Source: Heracleum sosnowskyi
Lineage: Eukaryota; Streptophyta; Magnoliopsida; Apiales; Apiaceae
Assembly (NCBI GenBank): GCA_030848705.1
Contig: CM061237.1
Location: 81,277,910 to 81,341,909 of the forward strand
Direction of reading: 5' to 3'
DNA length: 64,000 nt
Part shown: piece after piece, positions 1 through 11,748 of the stretch
How the letters are laid out: every line of letters starts with the position of its first letter
Numbering within the stretch: the stretch's first letter is position 1
The notes under the pieces: model-generated
What the model saw: only the letters and a program-made list of their open reading frames with translations
Database searches by the model: none
Told to the model about the DNA's origin: nothing
Program-made: the position numbers and the translations under genes

Positions 1-3000
1 TATATAAGTGATGGAGTTTTAAGAATTCGAGAATGAAGTATTGTTGCAGGGATTAAATGAGAGAATGTAAAAGTTGTCAGAATACGAAGATTTGCACTTT
101 TATTAAATAATTAGAAAATCGTGGGATGAAGATATATTTGGAGTCTTGAGATGATATAAATCCCATAACAAGGAATTTTAGTGGATTTGAATTAGAACCA
201 ACACGTTTAAGTGTTTAAGAATGACGATAGAAATCTCTACGCGACGAAACGCGTTTATGGAAAAATTATCGAACTTGCATAAAAGATTAAGTGACAAGAA
301 TTGGATGATAAGTAAGCTAAGTAATAATACGTGCAAGAACCATGCAAAATCCATGCAAACCAAGTACTTAGAAACTAACCAAACCAAAGCAAACTAGTTG
401 GAGACATACTTCCCTAAAACAAGGAAAAGGAAGATAAAGTTTTCCTTAAAATCTTACTTTCCATGTACTTGCAAGAGCCTTATCCACCAAGCTAGACTTA
501 AATCAGCTGATATACATTATTGTATCACACATAATTCAGCCAACACAAAAGCAAAAATCTACAAAAACTCTCCCATCTCATTTCTCCAAATTTCTGCCCA
601 GCATGACCTAGTAAGAAAGAAAAATTCATAACTAAATATCTACTCATGCTAAAATCACCAAAGTTTTACCAGAGCTTCCTCAATCCATAACCAAGGTACG
701 TTCAAATTTTCGTGGCAATCCAAGTAGTGTAGCATGTTCAAATATTGGGTCAAAGTTGAGGCAGAATAGTAAATCCGAAAATACTAACTTTTATTCTTGA
801 TTTCTTTTGTGAGTTTGAGGATGATGAGCTTAGTTCAAGCAAGCCCAAGGTTCTTTAAGCTATACCCAAGTGTTCTTGAGCCCAAGGAAGGTATGAACAC
901 CATCCACCCTTTTGATTTAGTTTGAGTTTTAAGCTTGAGTTTAAGTTATGTTTAAGTATGAGTTTGTTCTTGGAAGTTTGGTGCTTGGATGATGAAATCT
1001 TGATGATTTATGATTGTGACTTGATTTTAGATGCATTTTCTTGATGGATTCTTGATTTTTATAAACTGACCTAGAGTGTAAGATGAGGTGTTGGTGATTT
1101 AAGAATTGTTGAATGGAGAATCTTGGCTAGGGATGAAAGTTAAGTTTTGTATGAGCAAGTTTGTGACTCTTGAGATTAGTACTGTCTTGTAACAAGAATT
1201 CGGGACACAAATATTTGTAACCTCAGAAACCACTGACCATACTTGTCAAGATCTTTTTCTTTAGTTTGTATACATATAAATTTCATGTTGAGAGGATTTA
1301 TGGTTCATGAGATATGGTCATTTTAGTGTAAGGATGTCAAGAAACAAAAACTGCTACAAGCCTTAGATTGTGTACTGAATTAGGAACCCTTAAAGGATTG
1401 ATAAATTCATTAAGTTCTGGTGATAACTAGATTTTATAGTAAGGAAGACAACACAAAAATAATTTAGTAAAAATATGAAATTTTCGATTTTATAAAAATG
1501 TTGGAACAAAAGTTGCGCGATGACACTATACCCTGGAAAGCTACTGCCCTGTTTTGCAATTTCGGGAACATTGGTCCACTGTCCAGAACCCAACTTTGGA
1601 TGGATTACATTCTAGACCTTCTCTAGGTCGTGCACGCGAAAACGGTGTGTCAATAGGGTTAACGGTTGATGAGTTATGACCATTTTAGCGAAACCCGTGC
1701 AAATAGTAAAAGTCCGTAGTTGACTCGACTTGTAAAATACGTTTCACCTATTTAAACTCACGTTTCCAAATCGAGATATTTTTGATAAATATTACAAACA
1801 ATCAAGAAGCTCCTTGAAGTGGTTTCGTAATTAATTATCAATTTTTCGATTTATTAAAAGTGTTAGAGTGTGAGTTGCGGAATAGTAATTCTATGGAAAG
1901 TCAACGCTAGAGGTACTACCTTGACCATTCGTTTTGGCTAAGTAAAAAGGATAATATCGAGTCGGCTAAAACTCGAAAGTTGTTAAGGATTAACAAGAGA
2001 ACGTATTGGTGTAAAGAACGAGATTAGAAAGTATTATTAAACGATAAAGAAGATCGTAAGTTAAGTGAACCCGAGAGAGTGAAAGTCGGGTGAAGTTGAG
2101 TTTTACTTGGGATAAGTGAACTGTAAATCAAGTGACTAATTAAGATTATGTATTGTCTTGGTAAAGGTTCCAGGACTAGAAGAGGAACACCCACACCCAG
2201 TTAGAGCTCGGACATCAGGCAAGTTTACTAACCCTTACTCTATTGAACAGAGTGGACATATTTTCAAATATTTAATACTTGTTTATTCAAAAATATATCT
2301 ATATATATATTCTTTGTTTCAAGTATTGTGCAAGTTTTCGAAACCCAAAGCTTAAGTATTCAGCATGATTTGTAAACTGTTGTGGTTGTGATATAATTAC
2401 TATTGAATTATACGAACTGTTTTAATCATAATACCTGATGCTTACGATGTTTTACGATGTGGAATTTTGTGACACCTTATATAAGTGTATATGTATAAGG
2501 ACTCTCGGGAAGAGTGTATATTCGTATTTTAAACGTAATTCGGGAGTCGGAGATATTTTACGAACTCTGTCATAAAAACCCGGAGATTTGCCGGAGACAA
2601 ATTATTCATTTTATATTTATTTAAAATATTCCAATAAATATAATTTGGATATTTTTAAGTTTAATAAATATTTAAATAATGTTTGAGATATTATTTGAAT
2701 ATTTATTTAATTGAGTGAATATTATTTTGAATATTCATTTAAAAAGAGTTTAAGTAATTGTTTATTATTTAATAAATATTATTTCAATATTTATTAAATA
2801 TCCTTAATTGTTTATTAATTAATAAATATTATTCAAATATTTATTTAATATTCCAAAATGATTTAAAAATTATAAAACCCTATTTAAAATTTATTTAAGG
2901 CCTTCATTAATTATTTAAAATATTTTCTGGCCTTCAGAAAAATCTTTTAAAAATAGTAGGGGTTCCCAAATAGTATTTTGAGTTTATTAAGACTCTTAAA

Positions 3001-4380
3001 TACGATTAAATATTTCCCAACTCATCAAAAATTGGGAATCCAGTTTAAGGAACGACCAATGATTTTACTCTTCCAATTCCTCGAAAGAGTTTATGTTTTG
3101 GGATCACTGCCCTATCCTAACGAATTTCAAATCAAAGCATCTCAGAAAACTCCGACTACCCCCAAGTCGAAATTTTGCGAAGCGAATCCTTCTCGGTGAT
3201 TACTCTGGTTGACTCAAGTCAACTTCCATTATGACTTACTTCCCCAAACAATCAGGGAGTAAGGTGATCAGAAATAATGAACAGTGTTGACAAGTATAAA
3301 TTGCTTGGGAGACCTGGATTAAGTTCCGGCTCCAGTTTTCTTTGATTATTCATCCGGAACTAGGAGGAAACGTGTAAGAGGCTGTGGGACAGTCCATCAA
3401 ATTATATGGCGTAAGAGGCTGCGGGGCAGTCCAACAACTATCTCGCGTAGGAGGCTGTGGGACAGTCCAGCAGATACAAAGCCCGTATGCGGCTGGGGTG
3501 ATAATCGTGTTAAGATATCGTCCATCTACTAGTAGAAAAGTGTGAGTTCGATACAACGACTGATCATCGTGTATCGTGGTGTGCTCCAGATAGTCCCATC
3601 CTTCCAATTGGAATTGTACTGTAACATTGTAACGAAAGCCTAGGTGCTGAGTTACCGATAATGTTGACATTGGTTGAATCTTATTCTCTTTCTACAGTAT
3701 CTTGAACTGTAGTGTGTTTTGACGAAAGACAAATGATATCTTTTAAAACTTGTGAACTAGTGTTGTTCATCTTGCAGTATCTATAACTGCATACTTGTTG
3801 ATTTCTAAAGACCGTGCTAAGCCACGGATAGTGTCTTTCAAAACTATGAACTAAAGTTGTTCATATGGTGGTATTTTAAACTTCATAGTAAGTATGAATA
3901 CTTTATATTGAAAAGATCTTTGTACTACTATTATATTCTTGGACAAACTTTATATTAGTAACTACTTAACTTGCTGAGCATTCTTTCGCTCATTCTTGCT
4001 TTTGAAAATTATATTTCAGTACAAGGAGAACATAGTCAGTTGGCTCCATATCATGAGGGAAAGGAAATAGAAGATTCACCCTTGAGATAGTTCAGCTCAA
4101 GATGGATACTACAGAAGTAAGTTGGATAGGCTTCAGCTATGTTAGCTATTAATGCGACTTCATGTAGAGGTTGTGATTAATAGTGTGAGGTCCTGGTTAG
4201 TACATTTGGTTTGTAATAACTGATGTTACTGTGTAACGTTTCTAAGGCTATAACTTGTGTGAGTAAGAGATTGGGGTCTATGATGTGTTTTGATTGGATT
4301 ATTGAGTTAATACAGATAATATATGATTGGATGGAGACGTGACAACCTAGATTCCTGACCCTGGATCTGGGGGTGTTACA
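1..4380 (+). repeat. Long Gypsy-like LTR (I), 5' end cut by the window
   Basis: This stretch has no coding gene and reads as a long LTR ending GGGGGTGTTACA at 4380. The end matches that of the LTR at 45323-49803 (GTGACAACC...GGATCTGGGGGTGTTACA). Scattered similarity runs throughout, for example TCTGCCCAGCATGA near 595 and 46062, and CATCTACTAGTAGA near 3522 and 48682. By comparison about 100 bp of its start lies left of the window. No primer-binding site follows 4380, so it is a 3' LTR of a plus-strand element or a solo LTR. It is too diverged from the 45323 LTR to be its partner. Confidence 0.75.
3374..3469 (+). repeat. 23-bp tandem repeat, three copies
   Basis: Units GTAAGAGGCTGTGGGACAGTCCA (or with one to three changes) lie at 3374-3396, 3411-3433 and 3447-3469, spaced 36-37 bp apart. 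A related two-copy repeat containing TAAGAGGC sits at the corresponding place in the LTR at 45323-49803 (about 48490-48635). Confidence 0.8.
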
Positions 4381-4565
4381 ATAACTCTGAAAACTGGTTT
4401 GTAATATAACTTAGAAGCTTGTTCAATGTCATAATCTGGGCGCGGTCTTGGTTAAGGGGTGTTTTATGTTATTATTATATTATGCATGTGTTATATCCAG
4501 GTATATTGTGTTTCGTTGGTCGAGTGACTCCCCAAACCTGTGCCCCGGGTTTGGAGGGCGTCACA
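4381..4565. repeat. LTR edge fragment
   Basis: The fragment ends CCCGGGTTTGGAGGGCGTCACA. Read on the minus strand this is the TGTGACGCCCTCC-type start common in plant Gypsy LTRs. It looks like a small remnant of an older LTR, interrupted by the LTR ending at 4380 and itself abutting the LTR of element D. I cannot confirm its boundaries or orientation. Confidence 0.35.
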
Positions 4566-5363
4566 AAAACAATTCATTTTAGATTACTACTAGCAGTACT
4601 ATCCAAAACAACTGGTAGTACAATCGTTAGTACTATCGGTAGTACTAATGTTGATAGTACTACTAGTAGTAATTTGTTAGTACTACTAGTACTATTTTAG
4701 AAATAGAAATAATTTTGTTTTAATTTATTTACTTTAATTGATTTAATAAATGAATTAGTTCTAAACGAATTAATTCATAGATTAAATAAATTAAGTTATT
4801 GACTTAAATAATTCAATAAATAAATTAATTCTTGAGAATTAATTTATAAATAAAATTACTTAAGATCTAGATTAATTAATTTATAGATTAAATTAATTAA
4901 CTTATAGAATAAATTAAAGGAGAATTAAACCTAATTCTAAGAACCACTTAAATTGATGATGAACTTCCACTAAATGACGTTGACACTCCATGTACTGTCT
5001 GGTTCATGAGTGACTAACTTTAATGACTGTTCTTCATCTTTTGACTTTAAGTTGTGGTTCTTTGTCCTTCTACTTAACAAAGGACTGTAACCTGTACGTT
5101 TCCTGTCACATTTCTAGAATCTCTGTCACTTCTAAATAGTTCCACTTCCTTGAATACTTCACTGAGGCTTGATCAATCAATTGAACTTCTTTTAATGTAG
5201 AATTACTTCAAGACTGTAGATGACATTAATCTTCATTCCCTTTGACATATATTATCTACTGAGATTCCTGTGACCTTTGAATATATTATTTACTTATTAC
5301 ATCTTAGTTTATGTTGAGTAGAATCCTCGGTGTTTACAAATAGGCCTTTACATATGCCTTTCA
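4566..5363 (-). repeat. 3' LTR of Copia element D (left end truncated or uncertain)
   Basis: The segment 4940-5363 parallels the ends of the element C LTRs (12715-13115 and 36315-36715): the same ATGCACTGTCTGGTT, TTCTTCATCTTT, CACTGAGGCTTGA and CATATGCCTTTCA landmarks, at clearly lower identity. The LTR ends TTTCA at 5363 and is followed by the minus-strand polypurine tract. It belongs to a sister family of C. Its left part holds TAGTACTA repeats and AT-rich sequence, and its true terminus is not resolved. Confidence 0.7.
4590..4693. repeat. TAGTACTA short-motif cluster in the LTR of D
   Basis: About ten copies of AGTACT, TAGTAC or TACTACTAG occur within roughly 100 bp, several as the self-complementary TAGTACTA. 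It occupies the same part of the LTR as the motif clusters in the LTRs of A and C, but the motif is different. Confidence 0.75.
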
Positions 5364-5378
5364 ATCTCCCCCTATTTG
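5364..5378 (-). other. Polypurine tract of element D
   Basis: On the minus strand this reads CAAATAGGGGGAGAT directly before the LTR start TGAAAGGC. It is identical to the tract of element C at 13116-13130. The 5379-5627 stretch is 3' UTR of D with no gene seen. Confidence 0.8.
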
Positions 5379-5627
5379 TTTGTTAGACAATAACAATCAA
5401 ATACCTCTAGAGGATAACTCAACTAAAACAAGAAAAGATAAGACTTTTAAGAGCCAAGTAAATATTAAAAGGTTCTGGATTAAATTTAACAATTTCCAGA
5501 TTCAAACAATAAAGATAAATACAAGATAGATGTTCCTCTAGACTGAACAAATGATTACATTTTCCTATCTTGATTCACCTATGCTCTAAACATATTACAA
5601 TAAAAACTGAGCTATCTTCATCATGCC

Positions 5628-6110
5628 TTAATCTCTAATCTCACCTTCTTCAACATCTTGCAAGGTGTCTAGAAGATCTTTATCAAGGACACGGTCACTT
5701 TTAGAAACAATACCACTTGGCTTGACTGGTTGAGAAGTGATTTTCTTCAATCTGTTCTTCATTTGAGAATACCTTGGAACTTTTTCAATGCAGTAGTCTG
5801 AAATCATATCAGCAACCTCAGACTTTGCTTCAGTAGTAAACCCAGAAGTTCTAAGAATATTCTCCAACTTCACCAGTTGCATAGCAGTTTGTAGCTTCAA
5901 AGAATCAGGATCTAGCTTTACTGTCTCCAAAGTTGTACCTCTATAGATTTTAACTTCATATGGAAAGTGTACAACTTGAAGGCTGGCCTTCATAGCAGAA
6001 TCTCTTAGTCGGTCATAAAGAATTTCATTCAAGCAGGAAGATCTTCTCACTTTACTCATCAGAACCCAAAGCTCTGACATTGATCTTCTTTCAAGGAGTT
6101 CAAGAGAAAC
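5628..6110 (-). pseudogene. ORF3 of element D, C-terminal fragment
   Basis: The minus-strand frame gives about 160 residues ending in an acidic tail before the stop at 5628. It matches the C-terminus of ORF3 of element C (13377-14198) residue by residue: SELWVLMSKVRR against SELWVFMCKVKR, then YEVKIYRG against YEVKFYKG, and RYSQMKNRLKK against RYHQMKNRLKK. The reading frame is interrupted at 6110 by element A and resumes at 45262-45322. There the next residues upstream (RQELYIYVSSVLEGSFTVS) match C's REELKIYVYTHNEGTFLVS. The rest is cut off by element E at 45323. The role of ORF3 is unknown. Everything upstream of this fragment in D (gag, pol and the rest of ORF3) would lie beyond E, outside the window. 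Confidence 0.85.
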
Positions 6111-7469
6111 TGTTAGGAATGAATATCACCTAGAAACTAGACAGAGGGGGGGGGGGTGAATGGATAGTTTGATGGATTTTTGCTTTCTTGAAACTAAATG
6201 TAAACTATATATGATTATGCTATGTAATATGCAGAAAGTAAACAACACGCACAATCACTTTAATCTACTTTGTATAAGCAAATTAAATACTACAGCTTTC
6301 CAAGAAATTCACAATCGAATTTCTGGCTTCTAAACAAGAACAGTTTGTACTTGCTTGCTTACAGAGAAAAGAGCTTAGCAAATAACTATGTGTATCTCTC
6401 TTACAGCTTACAATAGGATGTGCGTGATATATATAAGCCCTATATAAACTAGTGCACACACCTATTTTTACACAGTTACCCCTTGCTGAAAGTCCAACTT
6501 GTCCTGCCATAAGACGTTAACTGTGTCAGGAAGGACCACCTGCTTTTCGGAGTCTTTCCCGTTTCTGTAGCTGCTTGTCTCTTATCTTTCTCTCCAAGTT
6601 TAGCTGTAGATTTGCCATCTGTTCTTTGGACCACCTTGCCAGAACAAATGCTTCAGTATTTGTCTCTTTTGATTCTGAATTCTGTACCTTGAGTTGTCTT
6701 GTTATAAACGGCTAAGTGTTGATATCGTGAACTCCACTTCATTCCTGACTTCGCGATCTCCCTTGTGAGGACTACGCGATATAGCCTTTGAAGACTTTGC
6801 GACATAGGTCATTTGATGACTATGCGACATAAGTCATTTGACGACTATGCGACATAAGTCATTTGACGACTATGCGACATAGGTCATTTGATGACTATGC
6901 GACATAAGTCATTTGACGACTATGCGACATAAGTCATTTGACGACTATGCGACATAGGTCATTTTGATGACTATGCGACATAAGGCTTCTGAGGACTTCA
7001 CGATCTAGGCTTCTTTGACTTTGCTGACTTCAACACTTCACGACATGTGTCTTGAGGACTTCTCGACATAGAGCAAAATGGACTATGCGATGTAGCACTT
7101 CACGACATAGATATTGGTGACTTCACGACATAGCTTTCTTCTGACTTTGCTATATAATGCCTTAGACAAATTTCTGTAACTTATTTCTTCATGGCCTTAT
7201 TCATTTCTATCCTGCTGCATGAACATTACTGAACTTCTACCAGGACAATTATTCAATGGCCTATATACAATCTAGATGCAAGAAACTTTACTAAGCTCAT
7301 TATAGATCTGAGCATACATGATAAAGCTATTGTTCATGAGAACAAGACAAGTACATTTAGAGACCTATACTATATCCCAGTGATAGAAATCACTAGGTCA
7401 TGTAGTGTGACATAGTCACATAGTGTAGGCTTGTTAATAGTGGTATTCAGACATGTCTTGAGCCTAACA
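6111..7469 (-). repeat. 3' LTR of element A
   Basis: It begins TGTTAGGAATGAA and ends GAGCCTAACA, forming the inverted terminal bases TGTTAGG/CCTAACA. Its length is 1359 bp. It contains the 25-bp repeat array. TATA-like stretches lie at 6427-6448 when read on the minus strand. Confidence 0.93.
6793..6986. repeat. 25-bp tandem repeat array in the LTR of A
   Basis: About 7.6 units of GACTATGCGACATAAGTCAT plus TTGAC follow with a strict 25-bp period: 6793, 6818, 6843, 6868, 6893, 6918, 6943, with one 26-bp unit. Further loose copies (ACTTCACGACATAG) continue to about 7150. The core GCGACATA is shared with the pol-ORF3 spacer of the same element (37560-38010), there mostly as the complement TATGTCGC. 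Confidence 0.92.
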
Positions 7470-7484
7470 ATCTCCCCCAAATTG
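7470..7484 (-). other. Polypurine tract of element A
   Basis: On the minus strand CAATTTGGGGGAGAT stands directly before TGTTAGGC of the 3' LTR, the expected plus-strand priming site. 7485-7623 is 3' UTR without a gene. Confidence 0.85.
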
Positions 7485-7623
7485 TGAGTAAGATCCTTAG
7501 GCACAATTTCATGTCTGATAACAAGCCTAACTTACATAGAAGGAAATTAAGTAACAGAGAAGACAATTTATGAACATTGAGATCAGGAATTTGATTACAT
7601 AGAAAAATTTGAAAGCTTACAGA

Positions 7624-10600
7624 CTATCTTTGTTGCTCAGCAGCTTCAGCTTCCAATTGCTTCTCTTGAAAATCATCATAAATCTTCTTTTTCCTTATCT
7701 CTTCTCTTCTTTTCATGTCTATGATGGCTTCTTGAAGTTCTTCTCTTGCAATCAGTTCTTCAATGAGAGGGGAGTCTTTTAGATCATCAATTGCAGCTTT
7801 AAGAGCACTTTCCACATATGAATCCAGAAACTTCATCCTTATCTTGCTCATGCCTCCATAAGAATTTTTGTACTCCACAATGTAAGGATTTTGTTTGACC
7901 CTGCACAGCCCTTTCTGCCTTAGCTCTTTAGCCCTCTCCTCCATCTCAGCCATTTCTTTCTCTCTCTGTATGTTTTTCTCTTCATTCTCTTTCCTCATGT
8001 TTTCTTCATAATCAGCATGCATTTTCAAGTACCTGACAATATCTATCTTCCATGTCCTTTCTTCTTTTTCTTCAAAAATTCAGTAAGGCATTTATCCTTT
8101 CAAGCTCATACTTATAGAAATATTGTCAGCCTCCTTGCTTCATTATCCTTTCTCTTCCATCAGTGTACTTGATCTCTAGATGATCTAGCTTCACCTTGAC
8201 TTCAAAGATTCTTTGAGCTCTCAAGAATGCTAGGGCATCTTCATCATAGTCTTCATCAAGAGGAAGCACTTTGATCCCTACAACATTAGTGATTATCCCA
8301 TTCTTCTTTGTTATCCTTGTCCTCTTAGCTGCCCTCTTGATCTTCATGTGCTTCACTTGAGGTAGCTTTGTGGAGCAGGGAGAATTAGTCTTCAGTGCCA
8401 CATCACTTGGGAGTAGCTTCATTCCTTTTCCCTTCATCCACTGTAACACTTCACCAGCTGTGACTTTGTGGAAGTGTCTTTTTGATGTTCCTTTTGTGGC
8501 TCCTTCTTTCTTCTGTGGCAATTCAGGTTTAGAAGTCTTAGATAATGATTTTGGAGGATCATTACTAACAGTACCCACCCTAGACTTAGAGTCTTGTGTT
8601 GTGGTTAAAGTACTGCTAGCAATGTCCTTGACTTGCTGAATTCCACTTCTTGTTCTCTTGGTTGTTTCCTTTGTCCCCTTAGAATCCCTCTTGTCATCAT
8701 CAGCACCTTTTGTCTTCTTTGAGGATTTGCTCCTGCTACTTTCACTTGGTCCATCCTTATCACTCCTTGAATGAGATCTCCTTCTGTAGGTTTTCTCCTC
8801 ATCATCATCCTCACCATCCTTCTTCTTGCTCTTTTCTTTGACAGATTCAGGAATGACTCCATGAATCAGAAAAGATTGTAGAGTGTGAATCATTTCTAGT
8901 TCCTCAACTGTCCTAACTCCTCTCTTGGCTCTCAGCATTTGTAGCACCTGATTGATCTTTGCATTGTTCTTCATTTTCAGGTCTGAGGGAATGACAAGTT
9001 GGTCAATGCTGTTATCTTGAGATAGACTTTGGTAGATAATTGTCCTTGGTTTGGAGATAACCTCAGGTAATCTTTGATTTTGATCTATCTTCAAGTCATT
9101 GTATAGACTTTCATTGTTCACTCCATGCTTTTCAATCAACTCCAGAATGATTGACAGCTCAGTAAATCTCAGTCTTTCTAGAGTTTGAAATGATAGATGC
9201 CACAAGCAATTGTCCTTGCACACCATGATAACCTCTCTTAGATGAACATCCCTGATTTTCTTTATTGCAACTGTGAAGTACTTGATGCTTTCCTTGAGCT
9301 TCTCTCTGTAGCTTCTTGCATCTTCATGAGCATTTCTGTAGATGGCTTTCAGAAACTCCAGGAAGGCCTCATCATGATAGATGTTTGAATTTGCAACTTC
9401 CTGTAGCTTGGCCTCTATGATAACTGTAGCTTTGACAGGTTGAGCATTAGGAGTAGGTTGAGCAGGTTGAGTAGCTGAAGTGTCTTTGGGCATCGTGGAT
9501 GGATAGTAGGTGGTTGTGACTGTGCTTTTCTGACCTTGTGCACTTATAACCTCTACAGGGGGTAGGATTATTGGTTTGATTGTTTCTTCAGAAATTTTGC
9601 CCTTAAGCTTCTGTTGCTTGGTAGGTACTCCCCCTTTCTTTTTCAGAATGACCTCCTTTTCTTTCTCCCCCTTAGGCTTGGAATCAGACAAGATGTCTTG
9701 AGCTTCCCCAGGGATAGGCAGGTTCATATGTCTCATCATTGAGGTCATCATTTGTTGTTGCACCAACAAAATATTAGAAGTGGAGTTGGTTTGATCATCC
9801 ATCTTAGCATTAAGCTGCTCCAAGGAGTGAGATAGTCCTTTGTTTTCTGCTTTCAGATCAGCTACCTCTCTTTCCAAGCTGTCCACTTTTGAGAAAAGTT
9901 GTTGAGATTTGAAGGAGTTAAGGGATTGATCCTTGAGTTTGGAGAATTCAAACTTGGAGATATCAGAAATAGGAACCTCATCAACAAGCTTGTTCCCATA
10001 CTGATTCTTCCAGAGTACTGTAAGCATGGAGTTTGAGTTGATGTTGGCCTGCACCTGATTGTCTAGCTTGGTAGAGAGCTTCTTCATATTATCTGAAACC
10101 ATAGCTAGGGTGCAGTCCATCATGGTGACATTGGAGGCAGTTTTCTGGACTTCCTTAAGAATGCCATCTACCTTGGGAAAGCCGGAAAGAAAACAATTCT
10201 TTAGTTGAGCATTAGAATGAGCTGTTTCTTCCTGAATGGTGGAGATTTCTGACTGAAGACCCTTCCCAAGAAAATGCATAGCTTTAAGTTGGCTCTTGTA
10301 GACATCATTAACTGCATCATAGATTTCAGCAGGAGAGAGACCTTTGGCATTTGACCCCAAGGCTGTAAGATAGTCTTCCCTGAGAAAAGCTAGAGCCTCC
10401 TTGAGCTTTACTGTCCTTTTGACATCCAGCCAAGCATCCACATTTCCAGCTTGTTGGGCTTCATCCACAATTTTATCCTGTTGTGCTTCAACATCCTCCT
10501 TGTGAGTGAGAAGAATAGCCTCATAGTCAGAATTTGGGAGATTTGCAGTGAGGAGATGTTGAGCAATCCTAGAGATCTCATCAATCTGTGCCACATGAAG

Positions 10601-11748
10601 ATCTTTTAATTCTTCTTCCGTCAATTGTGGTGGCACAGAGGATGATCCTGAAGCCCTGTCATGTTGCACAGGTTTCAGCCATTCAGTTATTGTGGCCTGA
10701 GCCAAGTGAGAGCTAGTGCTTGGCACTTCATGGGGAATGGTTGAGTGAGTTTCCTGCAGTCTTGGAATGACTGTAGAGTCTGATGCTGTCTCCATTGAAA
10801 TGGGATGTGTTACAACACCATCTCTAGATGCCTGTGAAGGCAAATCCATGTCCATATGGAATGGAGAGTTTGGCATAGAGTCTCCAGTAAGAACTGGTGA
10901 ATCCTCTATGTTTTTGTTGGTGTCATTAGGATATGCCCCAACATGCATTCCCTGACCAACCTGATGTGGTGCCTGGGTGGTGAGCACAGTGTCATGCACC
11001 ATGTCACTTGAAATTGGCTCAATCATAGGAATGGATTGTGATTGATCAATGGCAAGATTGTCATTAGAATGACTCTCTTGTTCAGAAGAAATTTTTATGG
11101 AAGAATCTGGAAGAGAAGTGTGGTGTAGAGATGATTTTGGCAACTCCCCCTGAGAAATAGGAGGAGGTTCAAGTGTGATGTGCTCTCCACTCAATGTGTC
11201 AGCATCCTTATTTCTCCTAGGATCAAGAGTGAGGTCTTGATTCTGTGCAGACTCAGTACAGGTTGTAGTGGGGAGACTACTCTTTTCAATGCCAATGACC
11301 TGTTGAGAGGCCATTGACAGTAATATGTGTACCCCTTTTTCCACATCTGAATCCTGTTGGGAGGATCCAGTGGTAGGTTTGGATTTGGATTTCTTACTTT
11401 GTCTGGTGAGAGGTGACTCAGGATTCTCACTTTCTATCTCTACAGATTCATTTATCACTTCTAGGGCTCTCTTCTTTGACTTCTTTTTAGTAACACCAAT
11501 CTTTTGAGAGATTGATGCACTTGGCTGCCTAACTTCTATGGTACTGTTTGCAGGAGGTTCATTGGAGGGGGTAGGAAGGCTAGGGTTAGACTGTGTAGCA
11601 CCTTCAGTCTTTGCCTCCCCTGTCCAGGAAAGTTCATGGTATATGGGCTTATCAAGTGGATAGGATTCAAATGTGTCCTGCATATGCTTGGTCACACTCA
11701 GAATCACATCCACTTGATTCCTTGTATCCAATGACCCAAATAGAATCT
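7624..11748 (-). pseudogene. ORF3 of element A, C-terminal part
   Basis: This is the continuation of the ORF that starts at 37459 and is split by element C at the aatct TSD. The frame stays open across the join once the insertion and one TSD copy are removed. The long open part (11748-8126) is about 1200 residues. It is rich in Ser, Thr, Gln and Pro, then has coiled-coil-like segments near the middle, a Lys/Arg/Ser/Asp/Glu-rich low-complexity stretch, and a basic end. A stop at 8126 and at least one frameshift separate it from a Glu/Lys-rich coiled-coil tail (8028-7624). That tail probably belonged to the same protein, because its stop lies 139 bp from the polypurine tract, much like B. I see no signal peptide or membrane segment, so an envelope role is not supported. 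Function unknown. Confidence 0.8.

Noticed and set aside
3350..3670. 106-residue minus-strand open frame
   Set aside because: It is created by the 23-bp tandem repeat inside an LTR (repeated WTAPQP-like words).
1..4380. The LTR at 1-4380 as the 3' partner of the LTR at 45323-49803
   Set aside because: They are too diverged to be the pair of one insertion, the order and orientation would be wrong for a single plus-strand element, and the flanking bases do not match.
6283..6510. 75-residue open frame, present twice (also 44075-44302)
   Set aside because: It is LTR sequence of element A and overlaps the probable TATA region.
6793..6986. Regular 25-bp repeats resembling a CRISPR array
   Set aside because: The units are contiguous with no unique spacers, lie inside an LTR of a plant retrotransposon, and occur again in the other LTR.
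8370..8639. Plus-strand open frames across 8370-11507
   Set aside because: They are shadows of the long minus-strand ORF3 of A, with no motif and no start context.
7624..11748. ORF3 as a retroviral-type envelope gene
   Set aside because: No signal peptide, membrane segment or glycoprotein-like Cys pattern is visible in A, B or C.
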